The notes: a model not told the origin generated them from the sequence alone. A stretch of 64,000 nt of DNA from Pustulibacterium marinum (GCF_900116665.1 NZ_FPBK01000007.1:62001-126000), one strand, 5' to 3'. Shown: positions 48,499 to 58,420, counted from the first letter of the stretch. A program made the numbers and translations.

Positions 48499-49695
48499 AT
48501 GTTTTTTAAAAATTGTATTAGGTTGTTTTCATGTGTATGCTTAATTAATGTAATCGGTTGCACTGAATCTGAAAAGAAATCAGGGAGTTTAGAACTCACT
48601 ATAGAAAATCAATTAAGTTTTGATAGAGAGGAAGTCGTTTCAATTCCGATAGAAGATTTAGATGGTATTTTAAAAAACACCTCACCGGATAATTTACGAA
48701 TTAAACATGCAGATTCAACATCATATTTACCAACGCAATGGGTAGATATAGATTTGGATGGAAGTCCTGATGAATTTTTATTTATGGCTAAAATAGCAGC
48801 CAAAAACGTAAATACGTACATTTTAGTTGCAGACAGCACCATTGCAAAGCCGGAAAGTAAGCTTACTACATATTCAAGGTTTGTTCCAGAACGAACAGAC
48901 GATTATACTTGGGAAAATGATAAGATTGCTTTTAGAACGTATGGACCAACCGGACAAAAAGAAGCGTTGGCTGGCGTTCCCGGAAGTACACTTTCCAGTG
49001 GAATAGATTTGTGGTTAAAAAGAACGAGTAGATCTGTTATTAATGATTGGTACAAAGGCTACCAAACAGATCCTATGTACTATCATCGAGACAAAGGCGA
49101 AGGTTACGATCCGTATCATGTTGGTGGAAGTCGAGGTGTTGGTGGAATTGGTATTTATGAAAACGATTCGCTTATCGTTTCGCAAAATTTTATGCATTAT
49201 AAAACCATAGCCGAAGGACCATTACGTACAGTTTTTGAATTGTCTTACGATCCTTGGAGTCCGTATGAAGTACAAGAAACCAAACGAATTTCTTTAGATT
49301 TAGGAGCAAACTTTTCAAAATTTGAAATCAGTTTAAAAGCTGCTAAAGAAGTACCAAATTATACTGTAGGCTTAACCATGCACAAAAATGAAGGTCAATC
49401 AAAAATAGACGTAGAAGATGGTTGGGTTCGTTATTGGGAAAAAATTGATGATGCCTATGTAGGAGAAGGTATTGTAATGCCAACTAAAGAAATCGATTCT
49501 GCTTTCACCATAGTTTCAGAGGTTCCTGATGCTAGTCAAATCTACATTAAAGCGAAACCTACCGAAAAATTAGTATACTATGCAGGATTTGCATGGCAAA
49601 AAAGTGGTCAAGTAAAAACTGTGGAAGATTGGGAGTTGATACTTGATCAAAAAGCAAAATCTATTGCTTCTCCATTAGAAGTTACGTTTAAATAA
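48499..49695 (+). CDS. DUF4861 lipoprotein
   Basis: 398 aa. Lipoprotein signal ending NVIGC (Cys21). The body has the DUF4861 features: WVDIDLDGSPDEFLFMAKI near 77, RTYGPTGQKEALAGVPGSTLSSGIDLWLKR (about 147-176), MYYHRDKGEGYDPYHVGGSRGVGGIG (about 193-218), and a jelly-roll-like C-terminus. The family is common in polysaccharide loci that process uronic-acid-containing glycans. Activity is not known to me; conserved His and Asp residues suggest an enzyme. Here it follows five glycosidases and precedes uronate metabolism genes. Confidence 0.82.
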   Translation: MFFKNCIRLFSCVCLINVIGCTESEKKSGSLELTIENQLSFDREEVVSIPIEDLDGILKNTSPDNLRIKHADSTSYLPTQWVDIDLDGSPDEFLFMAKIAAKNVNTYILVADSTIAKPESKLTTYSRFVPERTDDYTWENDKIAFRTYGPTGQKEALAGVPGSTLSSGIDLWLKRTSRSVINDWYKGYQTDPMYYHRDKGEGYDPYHVGGSRGVGGIGIYENDSLIVSQNFMHYKTIAEGPLRTVFELSYDPWSPYEVQETKRISLDLGANFSKFEISLKAAKEVPNYTVGLTMHKNEGQSKIDVEDGWVRYWEKIDDAYVGEGIVMPTKEIDSAFTIVSEVPDASQIYIKAKPTEKLVYYAGFAWQKSGQVKTVEDWELILDQKAKSIASPLEVTFK

Positions 49696-49716
49696 TATTC
49701 ATATAAAAGAAGAATA

Positions 49717-50538
49717 ATGTTACTAAAAAATAAGGTTGCGGTAATTACTGGTGGTACCGGAGTTTTGGGTGGTGCTCTTACGAGAGCTTTAGCTAAAGAA
49801 GGGGCCAAAGTTGCCATTTTAGGTAGAAGTTTAGAAAAAGCTGAGAAACTAGCCGAAGAAATTATTGCCAACGGTGGTGTAGCTCTTGGCGTGAGTGCCG
49901 ATGTTGTAAACAAAGAAAGCTTGTTAGCGGCTCATCAACTTATAAACGATAAGCTAGGATCTGTAGATATCTTATTAAATGGTGCAGGAGGAAATCATCC
50001 TTCTGGTGTAACGCACGATGAAGTTTTTAATGCTGATGAAGATGGAATTCAAAATTTCTTTGGATTAAGTTTAGATGGAATGGATCATGTTTTCCGTTTA
50101 AACTACATGGGGACTTTTTTACCTACTCAAATTTTTGCAAAAGATATGATTGGCAAAAAAGACTGCAATATTATAAATATTTCTTCTGTGAGCGCGCCTT
50201 TGCCTTTAACCAAAGTTCCTGCTTATAGTGGAGCCAAAGCCGCCATAAGTAACTTTACGCATTGGTTAGCCGTATATTTTGCCAAAGAAGGTATTCGTGT
50301 CAATGCCATTATTCCTGGCTTTTTTCTTACGGAACAAAATCGAACTTTATTAACCAATGAAGACGGAAGTTTAACTTCTCGTGGTAATAAAATTTTGAAT
50401 AATACACCCATGCAACGCTTTGGAGATCCGGAAGATCTGGTAAGTACTTTATTATATTTGTGTAATCCGGCTTCTCGTTTTGTAACGGGAATCACGGTGC
50501 CGGTTGATGGTGGATTTTTAGCTTTTAATGGAGTTTAG
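49717..50538 (+). CDS. SDR-type D-mannonate oxidoreductase
   Basis: 273 aa, cytoplasmic. NAD-binding [27 protein letters not shown] near 88, catalytic Ser in [10 protein letters not shown] and YSGAKAA (Tyr-x-x-x-Lys), and a C-terminal [10 protein letters not shown]. Bacteroidota use this SDR form instead of the classical UxuB to interconvert D-fructuronate and D-mannonate. Directly followed (2 nt) by uxuA, which supports that function. Confidence 0.85.
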   Translation: MLLKNKVAVITGGTGVLGGALTRALAKEGAKVAILGRSLEKAEKLAEEIIANGGVALGVSADVVNKESLLAAHQLINDKLGSVDILLNGAGGNHPSGVTHDEVFNADEDGIQNFFGLSLDGMDHVFRLNYMGTFLPTQIFAKDMIGKKDCNIINISSVSAPLPLTKVPAYSGAKAAISNFTHWLAVYFAKEGIRVNAIIPGFFLTEQNRTLLTNEDGSLTSRGNKILNNTPMQRFGDPEDLVSTLLYLCNPASRFVTGITVPVDGGFLAFNGV

Positions 50539-50540
50539 TT

Positions 50541-51728
50541 ATGGGATTAGAACAAACTTGGCGTTGGTACGGACCAAAGGATTCAGTTTCGCTAGAACAT
50601 ATAAAAATGACAGGTGCAACAGGTATTGTTACTGCATTGCACCATATTCCTAATGGTGAAATCTGGACAGTTGAAGAAATTCAAAAAAGGAAACAAATTA
50701 TAGAAAAGGCTGGTTTATCGTGGTCTGTGGTAGAAAGTATTCCTGTTCATGAAGATATTAAAAGAAGAACTGGAGATTTTCAGCACTATATAGAGAATTA
50801 CAAAAAAAGTATTCAGAATTTGGCATTATGCGGAATTGATACGGTTTGTTACAATTTCATGCCGGTGTTAGACTGGACAAGAACCAATCTATCTTACAAA
50901 GTTGCAGATGGTTCAAAAGCCTTGCGTTTCGATTTAATTGAATTTGCGGTTTTTGAAATGTTTTTATTGAAAAGGCCAAATGCTGAGGTAGCTTATTCAG
51001 AAGCGCAGCAAAATCAGGCTAGAGAAAGATTTCTTACCATGTCGCAAGATGAAAAAGACTTGCTGGTAAACAATATTATAGCAGGACTTCCAGGAGCTGA
51101 AGAAGGCTATTCTTTAGAGCAATTTCAAGAAATTTTATCTTCTTATGATACAATTGATGATAGCATTTTAAGAAATAACTTATATGATTTTCTAAAAGAA
51201 ATTATTCCGGTTGCGGAAGAGAACAATGTACTCATGGCCATTCATCCAGATGATCCTCCTTTTCCAATTTTAGGACTACCAAGAATTGTGAGTACCGAAG
51301 CTGATGCACAACAATTATTGAATGCTGTGGATAGCAAGTATAATGGATTGTGCTTTTGTACAGGTTCTTATGGAGTAAAAGCAGAAAATGATTTGGAAGG
51401 AATGGTGAAGCGACTAGGACATAGAATTAATTTTGTTCATTTAAGAGCCACTAAAAGAGACGAAGCAGGAAATTTCTATGAAGCAGATCATTTAGATGGA
51501 GATGTAGATATGTATACTGTTTTGAAAGCTTTATTGTTAGAACAAAAAGAGCGAAAGGAACAGGGGAGAGTAGATGTGCGTTTACCCATGCGTCCAGATC
51601 ACGGTCACCAAATGCTTGATGATTTAAATAAGCAAACCAATCCTGGCTACTCGGCTATCGGAAGATTACGAGGTCTGGCTGAATTACGTGGGTTGCAATT
51701 AGGAATTGAAAAAAGTTTAGGATTATAA
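50541..51728 (+). CDS. uxuA: mannonate dehydratase
   Basis: 395 aa, starting [25 protein letters not shown]; the TIM-barrel metal ligands are in [37 protein letters not shown] and [12 protein letters not shown]. It dehydrates D-mannonate to 2-keto-3-deoxygluconate. With the SDR upstream it covers two steps of glucuronate breakdown; glucuronate isomerase (UxaC), KDG kinase and aldolase are not in this window. Last gene of the operon; the end overlaps the convergent gntR gene by 6 nt. Confidence 0.95.
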   Translation: MGLEQTWRWYGPKDSVSLEHIKMTGATGIVTALHHIPNGEIWTVEEIQKRKQIIEKAGLSWSVVESIPVHEDIKRRTGDFQHYIENYKKSIQNLALCGIDTVCYNFMPVLDWTRTNLSYKVADGSKALRFDLIEFAVFEMFLLKRPNAEVAYSEAQQNQARERFLTMSQDEKDLLVNNIIAGLPGAEEGYSLEQFQEILSSYDTIDDSILRNNLYDFLKEIIPVAEENNVLMAIHPDDPPFPILGLPRIVSTEADAQQLLNAVDSKYNGLCFCTGSYGVKAENDLEGMVKRLGHRINFVHLRATKRDEAGNFYEADHLDGDVDMYTVLKALLLEQKERKEQGRVDVRLPMRPDHGHQMLDDLNKQTNPGYSAIGRLRGLAELRGLQLGIEKSLGL

Positions 51729-52721
51729 AGAACCTCTTAGAATCAACCTGCTTTTGTTGGCTATTTGTTCTTTTCGTTGTCCAAGAACCATTTCTGCTAG
51801 TATAGTGCCCATGGCGGTAAAATCGGTAGAAATGGTTGTAATTCCATTAGCAACAACCTTTTTTAGGTGTGTATCATTGTAACTAATAATTCCTATATCG
51901 GTACCTATTACTAAGTTTTTTGAGTTGGCTTCTTCAATAACGTTGACCAAATGGCGATCATCAGGAATGATAAATACTTGTCCTTTTTCCAAAGTGTAAT
52001 CTTTTATATCAGGTATAATTTCGTGTTGTAATTGGTAATCATTGCAAAACTTGTTAAAACCAATACGCATTCCTGGAGGCTGTTTAAAATCTGGAAAGAT
52101 CATTACCAACTTTTCGTATTTATCTAACGCTTCTTTTCCTGTGAGTAAAGCACTGTAAATATCACTTACAAAATTTTGATGGATTGAAGGGTATTCTTTC
52201 AATTCATCATTTGTTTGGTCTAAAATGTATACATCGTTTTTGGGAAGTTTTTTAATGTATTTAGGTGCATCTTTCAAAATAGTAGGCATAATTACATATT
52301 TTGAGTAATCACCATTATTTTCATTGATCAATTTTTTGAAAACATCTATACTGAAATAATGAAAGAAAATATCTATTCTGGCAAAAGTACCCATGGTTTC
52401 TTTGAACGAGTGGTATAGATCTTCTTTAAAGGAGTTGAGCTCATCAAATAAGAGAAAAATTCGCTGCTCAGTAGTAAATTCTTCGCTTTTTATGTAATAG
52501 CCTTTCCCTGGCATGGCAATAATAATTCCACGTTTTTTAAGATCGTCATAAGCTTGTAAAACAGTATCTCTACTTAAAGAGAATTCTAAAGCTACTTTAT
52601 TGATAGAAGGTAGTTTATCTCGTTTTTTTAAACGTTTTTCAGCAATTGCTGTTTCCACGGAAAATATAATTTGCTTGTATTTAGGAACACTACTATTTTC
52701 TTCAATATTTATAAGCTTCAT
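51723..52721 (-). CDS. GntR-family regulator with periplasmic-binding-protein-like effector domain
   Basis: 332 aa. The N-terminal winged HTH (about 1-70) has [30 protein letters not shown] and [20 protein letters not shown]. The rest is a LacI/PBP-like ligand domain (segments [20 protein letters not shown] and [28 protein letters not shown]). It is encoded between the polysaccharide operon and galK, and its start is 30 nt from the ACTGGT boxes of the galK module. By position and by the second copy at 34660 it is the best candidate for control of both units, probably responding to galactose or a galactan-derived sugar. Repressor or activator not decided. Confidence 0.9.
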   Translation of the reverse strand: MKLINIEENSSVPKYKQIIFSVETAIAEKRLKKRDKLPSINKVALEFSLSRDTVLQAYDDLKKRGIIIAMPGKGYYIKSEEFTTEQRIFLLFDELNSFKEDLYHSFKETMGTFARIDIFFHYFSIDVFKKLINENNGDYSKYVIMPTILKDAPKYIKKLPKNDVYILDQTNDELKEYPSIHQNFVSDIYSALLTGKEALDKYEKLVMIFPDFKQPPGMRIGFNKFCNDYQLQHEIIPDIKDYTLEKGQVFIIPDDRHLVNVIEEANSKNLVIGTDIGIISYNDTHLKKVVANGITTISTDFTAMGTILAEMVLGQRKEQIANKSRLILRGSL

Positions 52722-52750
52722 GACTTTCTCATTTTTAACTCAGAAAAATA

Positions 52751-52829
52751 ACTGGTAGCTAAGATACTAAAACTGGTTGGTACTGGTATGTAATTTATTG
52801 ATTTTTTTTCTACTTTTGGTAACGAATTA
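52751..52829 (+). promoter_or_regulatory. operator/promoter module of galK-galT (divergent from the GntR gene)
   Basis: ACTGGTAG at 52751, ACTGGTTG at 52772 and ACTGGTAT at 52782 (spacings 21 and 10), then -7 box TACTTTTG (52811-52818), which overlaps TTTGGTAACGAATTA (52815-52829). Layout and sequence match the module at 34660-34738 nearly base for base at the key sites. The boxes end 20 nt or more upstream of the -7 box, overlapping the -33 region. A hairpin AGTAGC-ATTA-GCTACT (52958-52973) lies just before the galK start. Confidence 0.8.
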
Positions 52830-52983
52830 TGAATTAATCTACTTTTTTAAGTGTATTTAATGATGAATAGTAGTTTAAATTGATGATTTATGAAATTGAT
52901 AACTGACTTTTCAGAAATAATTCAATTTTGTCAAGATCTTTAGAAAACATAAAATGTAGTAGCATTAGCTACTTTTAAAAGAT

Positions 52984-54165
52984 ATGAAGAACGAACTAAT
53001 CACTTCGGTAAAAGCAACTTTTACTGAAACTTTTAAAAATCAACCAGCACATATTTTTATGTCACCGGGACGTATCAATATTATTGGTGAACACGTAGAT
53101 TATAATGATGGTTATGTATTGCCGGCAGCGATAGACAAGTATGTTTGTTTTGCGATGACAACACATGAGTCAGACGAATGTACTATTGTAGCTAAAGATT
53201 TGAATGATAGCATAACCTTCTCTATTAATGATGAGGTAAAACCACATGAAAAAATGTGGGTAAACTTCTTTTTTGGAGTTTTACATCAAATCAAAGAAAA
53301 GACTCCATTGTCTGGTTTCCATATCGTTTTTAGTAGCGATGTTCCAATGGGAGCAGGATTGTCTTCTTCTGCAGCTTTAGAATGTGGTTTTGCATTTGCT
53401 TTGAGCAAGTTGTATAACTTAGAGTTGAGCAAAGAAGAAATTGCTTTGATAGGGCAAAAAGCAGAGCACACATTTGTAGGTGTTAATTGTGGAATTATGG
53501 ATCAGTTTGCCAGTGTTTTTGGGAAAGAAGATCATGTAATTCTGTTAGATTGTAATACCCTAAAGTACGAATATCACAAAGCAGATTTTAAAGAATATGC
53601 GCTGTTACTGTTAGACAGTAAAGTAAAACATACCCATTTAACTTCTGGTTATAATGACCGTAGAAGAGAAGTGGAAGAAGGCTTGGCATTAATAAAAACA
53701 ACGTATCCTGATGTAAAATCGTTTAGAGATGTTACAGAATATATGGTTACAGCTATTGAAAATGAACTTGGTCCGGTTAATTTTAAACGTTGTCTTTTTG
53801 TAGTGAAAGAAATCAAACGTGTTTTAGATGCTGTGAAGGCTATTGAAGCTCATGATTTCGAAAAATTGGGAGCTTTAATGTTTGAAACGCATCAAGGACT
53901 TTCTCAAAATTATGAAGTAAGCTGTGAAGAAATTGATTTTCTAGTGGATATGGTAGCTAACGATGCCAATGTCATAGGTTCTAGAATGATGGGTGGTGGC
54001 TTTGGAGGTTGTTCTATCAACTTGGTGAAAAAAGAAGCAGTAGATAACATCATAGAGAAAGTAAGCGCTGCTTACAAAGAAAAATATAATATTGATTTAG
54101 AAGCTTATAAAGTAGCTATTTCAGAAGGAACAACAATATACAAAGATGAGCACGCAAGCATTTGA
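52984..54165 (+). CDS. galK: galactokinase
   Basis: 393 aa. GHMP-kinase motifs: the galactose-binding signature FMSPGRINIIGEHVDYNDGYVLPAAI (about 24-50), the ATP loop VPMGAGLSSSAALE, and GGGFGGCSINLV near the C-terminus. It phosphorylates alpha-D-galactose at C1 for the Leloir pathway. Transcribed divergently from gntR, with galT overlapping its 3' end by 20 nt. It would capture galactose released by the galactanases and GH2 enzyme. Confidence 0.96.
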   Translation: MKNELITSVKATFTETFKNQPAHIFMSPGRINIIGEHVDYNDGYVLPAAIDKYVCFAMTTHESDECTIVAKDLNDSITFSINDEVKPHEKMWVNFFFGVLHQIKEKTPLSGFHIVFSSDVPMGAGLSSSAALECGFAFALSKLYNLELSKEEIALIGQKAEHTFVGVNCGIMDQFASVFGKEDHVILLDCNTLKYEYHKADFKEYALLLLDSKVKHTHLTSGYNDRRREVEEGLALIKTTYPDVKSFRDVTEYMVTAIENELGPVNFKRCLFVVKEIKRVLDAVKAIEAHDFEKLGALMFETHQGLSQNYEVSCEEIDFLVDMVANDANVIGSRMMGGGFGGCSINLVKKEAVDNIIEKVSAAYKEKYNIDLEAYKVAISEGTTIYKDEHASI

Positions 54166-55198
54166 TTATAACGAACATCCGCATAGAAGATTCAATCCAC
54201 TTTTAGGAGAATGGGTTTTGGTTTCTCCACACCGAGCTAAACGTCCTTGGCAAGGCCAAAAGGAAAGTGCTGTGGTAGAAGACAGACCAAAACACGACCC
54301 TAATTGTTATTTATGTGCAGGAAATACACGTTCAAATGGGGTTCAGAATCCAGATTATAAAGATGTGTATGTTTTTGATAACGATTTTCCATCTTTATTA
54401 ACCTTAGATGTTGAAACTCCAATTGATGAAAATCCATTATTTCAATTAAAACCTGAAAAAGGAATCAACCGAGTAATTTGTTTTTCACCACGTCATGATT
54501 TGACTATCCCGGAAATGGAAGTAGAAGCCATAGAAAAAGTGGTAGATGCGTGGAAAGAGCAATACCTAGATTTAGGTAGTAGAGATTTCATCAAACATGT
54601 TCAGATTTTTGAAAACAAAGGAGCTGTGATGGGATGTAGTAATCCACACCCACACGGACAAATTTGGTCACAATCATCGTTACCAACTTTGGTAGAAAAA
54701 ACGCAGAACAATTTAAAGGCGTACTATCAGAAGAACGGAACCAGCTTATTAGCTGATTACCTTCAGGAAGAATTGAAGCGTAAAGATCGTGTAGTCATAG
54801 AGAACGATCATTTTGCTGTAGTAGTACCATTTTGGGCTATTTGGCCTTTTGAAGTATTGATCATTAGTAAAAGACATTTCGGAAATATTTCGCAAATGAC
54901 TGCTGAAGAACGTAAAGCATTCGCAGCCATTTTGAAAGGAATTACCGTGCGCTACGATAATTTGTTTGAAACGTCATTTCCATATTCTTCAGGAATGCAT
55001 CAAACTCCAACAGATGGAGAAGAGCATCCTGAGTGGCATTTTCATATGCACTTTTATCCACCATTATTAAGGTCTTCCACTGTGAAGAAATTTATGGTAG
55101 GGTATGAAATGATGGCCGAAGCACAACGAGATATTTCTCCTGAAAAAAGCGCACAAATGTTGCGAGACCTTTCAGAAGTGCATTATAAAAAAGGATAA
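54146..55198 (+). CDS. galT: galactose-1-phosphate uridylyltransferase
   Basis: 350 aa. HIT-superfamily enzyme: HRRFNPLLGEWVLVSPHRAKRPWQGQ at the start, CYLCAGN zinc-ligand region, the catalytic NPHPHGQIW (His-Pro-His), and EEHPEWHFHMHFYPPLLRS. Exchanges UMP between UDP-glucose and galactose-1-phosphate. Coupled to galK by overlap. No galE or galM is in the window. A strong terminator follows. Confidence 0.96.
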   Translation: MSTQAFDYNEHPHRRFNPLLGEWVLVSPHRAKRPWQGQKESAVVEDRPKHDPNCYLCAGNTRSNGVQNPDYKDVYVFDNDFPSLLTLDVETPIDENPLFQLKPEKGINRVICFSPRHDLTIPEMEVEAIEKVVDAWKEQYLDLGSRDFIKHVQIFENKGAVMGCSNPHPHGQIWSQSSLPTLVEKTQNNLKAYYQKNGTSLLADYLQEELKRKDRVVIENDHFAVVVPFWAIWPFEVLIISKRHFGNISQMTAEERKAFAAILKGITVRYDNLFETSFPYSSGMHQTPTDGEEHPEWHFHMHFYPPLLRSSTVKKFMVGYEMMAEAQRDISPEKSAQMLRDLSEVHYKKG

Positions 55199-55260
55199 CC
55201 AACCATTATCATATAGTTTAATATTTGTTTTTAGATTTAGTATTGATTCATTCAAGCTGA

Positions 55261-55290
55261 AAATCCTCCTCTCGTCAAGGAGGATTTTTT
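55261..55290 (+). terminator. terminator of galK-galT
   Basis: AAATCCTCCT (55261-55270) and AGGAGGATTT (55278-55287), a perfect 10-bp stem with a 7-nt loop and a T run. Confidence 0.92.
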
Positions 55291-55329
55291 CGTTTATACT
55301 ATCTTTGATGTTGGAAATTCATAAAAGAT

Positions 55330-55977
55330 ATGGCAAAAAAAATAATGTTCTTTTTGGGTGTTATATTGGCATCAATGGCAGTACAAGGGCAAGATATAGA
55401 TTTAAAAAGTGGCGATATATTATTTAGAGAAAGTGCAGAAAGTAGTTTGTCCAAAGCTATAGACGCGGTGACTCAAACAGATAAAGCAACTCATTTTTCT
55501 CACGTAGGAATGGTTGAAAAAGTTGGCGACAGTATTTTTGTTTTGCATGCAGAGCCAGAAGGAGGTTCTTGTAAAATTACTTTAAAAGAGTTTATATACC
55601 CAAAAGAAGACAGTATTTACAAACCAAGAAAAGTTGTAGCGTATCGATTAAAATCTGAATATCAACAATCAATTCCAACTGCTATAGAAAAGGCAAAAGG
55701 CATGCTTGGAAAACCGTATAATTATAGTTATGTAATGAACGATGATAGCTATTATTGCTCAGGTTTTGTTTATAGAGCCTTTGAAAAAGATAGTATTTTT
55801 AAATTGAATCCTATGACGTTTAAGAATCCAAATACTGGAGAATTTAACCAATCGTGGATAGATTTTTATAAAGATTTAGGGATGGAAGTTCCCGAAGGTA
55901 AACTTGGTTGTAACCCAAACGGAATGGCAGCTTCTGAGAAGTTAAAAATTCTTGGGGAGATTATGTTGAAAAAATAG
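55330..55977 (+). CDS. YiiX-like papain-fold (NlpC/P60-related) hydrolase
   Basis: 215 aa. Signal peptide ending AVQGQ. The fold starts LKSGDILFRES; the catalytic His lies in THFSHVGMVEK (near 59) and the Cys in DSYYCSGFVYRAFEKD (near 136), the circularly permuted YiiX/YebB order. Such proteins are amidases or peptidases; the substrate is unknown. Single gene, with a terminator about 14 nt past its stop. Confidence 0.85.
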   Translation: MAKKIMFFLGVILASMAVQGQDIDLKSGDILFRESAESSLSKAIDAVTQTDKATHFSHVGMVEKVGDSIFVLHAEPEGGSCKITLKEFIYPKEDSIYKPRKVVAYRLKSEYQQSIPTAIEKAKGMLGKPYNYSYVMNDDSYYCSGFVYRAFEKDSIFKLNPMTFKNPNTGEFNQSWIDFYKDLGMEVPEGKLGCNPNGMAASEKLKILGEIMLKK

Positions 55978-55990
55978 ATATAACTCAAAT

Positions 55991-56023
55991 AAAAAAGCAA
56001 TTCAGAAATAGAATTGCTTTTTT
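55991..56023. terminator. bidirectional terminator after the YiiX-like gene
   Basis: AAAAAAGCAATTC (55991-56003) and GAATTGCTTTTTT (56011-56023), perfect 13-bp arms around a 7-nt loop. It also lies just downstream of the minus-strand tRNA gene. Confidence 0.9.
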
Positions 56024-56035
56024 ATAACTTTTAAG

Positions 56036-56110
56036 TCGGGATGACTGGATTCGAACCAGCGATCTCGCGCCCCCCAGACGCGCACTTTAACCGGGCTAAG
56101 CTACATCCCG
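56036..56110 (-). tRNA. tRNA-Pro(GGG)
   Basis: The minus strand folds to a full cloverleaf: acceptor CGGGATG/CATCCCG, D arm with AGCCCGGTTAAAG, anticodon arm CGCGT-CTGGGGG-GCGCG giving anticodon GGG, T arm with GGTTCGAATCC. CCA is not encoded. Confidence 0.95.
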
Positions 56111-56178
56111 AAATTATTCGGCCACCAAATATAATTACTTTTCAGTAGTAAAGAAGAAATGAATACAGAACTTTCAGA

Positions 56179-56499
56179 TTACTCGTTTTTTAAAGTATCA
56201 AACTCTATCAAGTAAATTTCTTCGTCCTCTTTTTTAAAGTAATAGCGTTCTCTTGCATATTTTTCCAAGGAATCTTTGTCTTGAAGTTGCCTTATGAGAG
56301 CTTTATCGTGCTCTATTTCACCGCGAAGATGCTCTTGTTGTTTTTCTAGTTTGTCTATTTCATCATTCAATTCACTATGCGTAAACCACCAGTTATTGGC
56401 ATCAAAAAAAAACATCCATACCACAAAAAAGGTAAGCACCAATATGTAGATGTTACCAAAAATTTTGAACCATTTATTTTGACGGAGTTTTTTTAGCAT
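56179..56499 (-). CDS. septum-formation initiator protein (FtsB/DivIC-like)
   Basis: 106 aa. One membrane helix (IYILVLTFFVVWMFFFD, about 17-33) followed by a coiled coil (LNDEIDKLEKQQEHLRGEIEHDKALIRQL) and the family end LEKYARERYYFKKEDEEIYLIEF. This is the DivIC/FtsB layout, a divisome protein that bridges FtsL and FtsQ. It starts 3 nt after the udk stop, the usual Flavobacteriaceae pair. Confidence 0.92.
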   Translation of the reverse strand: MLKKLRQNKWFKIFGNIYILVLTFFVVWMFFFDANNWWFTHSELNDEIDKLEKQQEHLRGEIEHDKALIRQLQDKDSLEKYARERYYFKKEDEEIYLIEFDTLKNE

Positions 56500-56502
56500 G
56501 AA

Positions 56503-57111
56503 TTATAAAAGTCGTTCGTTTATAATTGTACGTACTATATTTACGGCAACGGTATTGTATTTATTGTTTGGAATAATGATGTCTGCATATTCTTTTGTAG
56601 GTTCAATAAATTGTTGATGCATTGGTTTTAATGTGGTTTGATACCTGTTTAAAACCTCATCAATATCTCTACCTCTTTCAGAGATGTCTCTTTTCAATCG
56701 TCTAATTAAACGTTCATCAGAATCGGCATGAACAAAGATTTTGATGTCAAACATATCTCTAATTTCAGGATGGGTAAGAATCAAAATACCTTCTACAATC
56801 ATCACTTTTCTTGGATGGGTAAGTATGGTGTCCTTTGTTCGATTGTGTTTTACAAAAGAATAAACTGGTTGTTCTACGCTTTCGCCATTTTTTAACGCCA
56901 TTAGGTGTTTTCCAAGTAAATCAAAATCAATAGCTCTAGGATGATCAAAATTAATTTTGGTACGCTCTTCATAAGAAAGATGCGACGTATCTTGATAATA
57001 TGAATCTTGCGAAATAACGCCTACTTCATCATCTGGTAGTTCATTAATAATTTGGTTTACTACCGTGGTTTTACCACATCCTGTTCCTCCGGCAAGTCCT
57101 ATAATTAGCAT
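56503..57111 (-). CDS. udk: uridine kinase
   Basis: 202 aa. P-loop GLAGGTGCGKTTVVNQI at residues 5-21, QDSYYQD near 36, NFDHPRAIDFD, and the lid RRLKRDISERGRD. It phosphorylates uridine and cytidine with ATP or GTP in pyrimidine salvage. Co-transcribed with the DivIC-like gene. Confidence 0.96.
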   Translation of the reverse strand: MLIIGLAGGTGCGKTTVVNQIINELPDDEVGVISQDSYYQDTSHLSYEERTKINFDHPRAIDFDLLGKHLMALKNGESVEQPVYSFVKHNRTKDTILTHPRKVMIVEGILILTHPEIRDMFDIKIFVHADSDERLIRRLKRDISERGRDIDEVLNRYQTTLKPMHQQFIEPTKEYADIIIPNNKYNTVAVNIVRTIINERLL

Positions 57112-57190
57112 TTTGTAACAACCTTGATTAAAATTGCTACAAAAATATAAATTAGCACTTATTAAAGAGGGTTCATGCGTTTAATTTTAT

Positions 57191-58420
57191 CTACAATCCG
57201 CTTTTATAATTTTTTACTTTCTTATTATACCTTACAAACAACAGAGCGCTAATGATGTAAAGAACAAAACAGATGGCAGCTAGAGGTACGGCAGACTTTA
57301 GTTGCAAACTACTTATGATAAATGAAACCAAAGCACCCGATATCATTTTGATACTTCCCACAAGGGCAGATGCTCTACCGGCTCTTTTAGAAAAAGCGTT
57401 TAAAGATAAAGTGGTACAATTTGGATTTTGAAACCCAAGGAAAAGCATCATGAAAAATAATGTGATGAACGTTACGTAAAAATTGTTGATTGTTAACGTA
57501 TTGATCAATAACAATAACGAAACTCCTATTAGAATAAAACTAATACGTACGCTAAGATCTAAAACAGATATTCTTTTGATGACAAATCTATTGAGCTGTG
57601 TTCCTGCAATGAGTCCTGCAGCATTAATTCCTACCAAATAACCAAAATCTTCTATATGATAAACATCTTGAAACAATACGGCCGCATCAGAAATGTAGGC
57701 GAACATAGCGCCAATGGTTAATCCGCCGGCAACAGAAAAGGTGAAAAATTCAGGATGACGAAAAATATCAAAATATTTTCTTGAAACACTTCCTAGCCCT
57801 AAACTTATCTTTGGATTTGGTTGACTGCTTTCCGGAAGAAATAAATACACATTGACGAGCATAATGATAGCAAATATGATCAAAAACAAGAAAATAGTTT
57901 CCCATGAAAAATGGTTTACAACAATTCCGCCAACCCAAGGCGCAACTATTGGAGCGCCACCCATGATAAGCATAAGGAAAGACATGGCTCTGGCAACTTC
58001 CATACTGTTTCCAAAAATGTCTCTCACAATTGCTTTTGAAGAAACCATTCCGGCAGAAGCTCCCAAGGCCAAGAAAAACCTCGCTACAATCAATGAAATA
58101 AGGTTAGGAGAAAAGTAGCAACCAACCGCCGCAACAATGTAAATAACGAGTCCTATAAGTTGAGGAACTCGCCTCCCATATTTGTCCATCACAGGACCAT
58201 ACAGTAATTGTCCCAAAGAAATACCTATAAAATAACTAGTTAGTGAAAGTTCTACAGCATGTTTGGTTGTATGAAAATCATCGGCAATACTTTGAAATGC
58301 TTGTAAATACATATCAATAGAAAAGGGGCCAAGAGCTATAAGAGTGCCTAGAACAAGTAAAATTACAGTGTGGTTTTCTGTACTTACAATAGATTTAGAT
58401 TTGGTAGTGGATTGCATCAT
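57191..58420 (-). CDS. Bcr/CflA-family multidrug MFS transporter
   Basis: 409 aa, twelve membrane helices. Motif A-like GQLLYGPVMDKYGRRVPQLIG near 76-96, family start ALGPFSIDMYLQAFQSIADDF, and the GASAGMVSSKAIVRDIF stretch near 122. These match drug/H+ antiporters of the Bcr/CflA group. Substrate not known. Stands alone; start chosen at the ATG at 58420 (next Met adjacent). Confidence 0.92.
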   Translation of the reverse strand: MMQSTTKSKSIVSTENHTVILLVLGTLIALGPFSIDMYLQAFQSIADDFHTTKHAVELSLTSYFIGISLGQLLYGPVMDKYGRRVPQLIGLVIYIVAAVGCYFSPNLISLIVARFFLALGASAGMVSSKAIVRDIFGNSMEVARAMSFLMLIMGGAPIVAPWVGGIVVNHFSWETIFLFLIIFAIIMLVNVYLFLPESSQPNPKISLGLGSVSRKYFDIFRHPEFFTFSVAGGLTIGAMFAYISDAAVLFQDVYHIEDFGYLVGINAAGLIAGTQLNRFVIKRISVLDLSVRISFILIGVSLLLLINTLTINNFYVTFITLFFMMLFLGFQNPNCTTLSLNAFSKRAGRASALVGSIKMISGALVSFIISSLQLKSAVPLAAICFVLYIISALLFVRYNKKVKNYKSGL

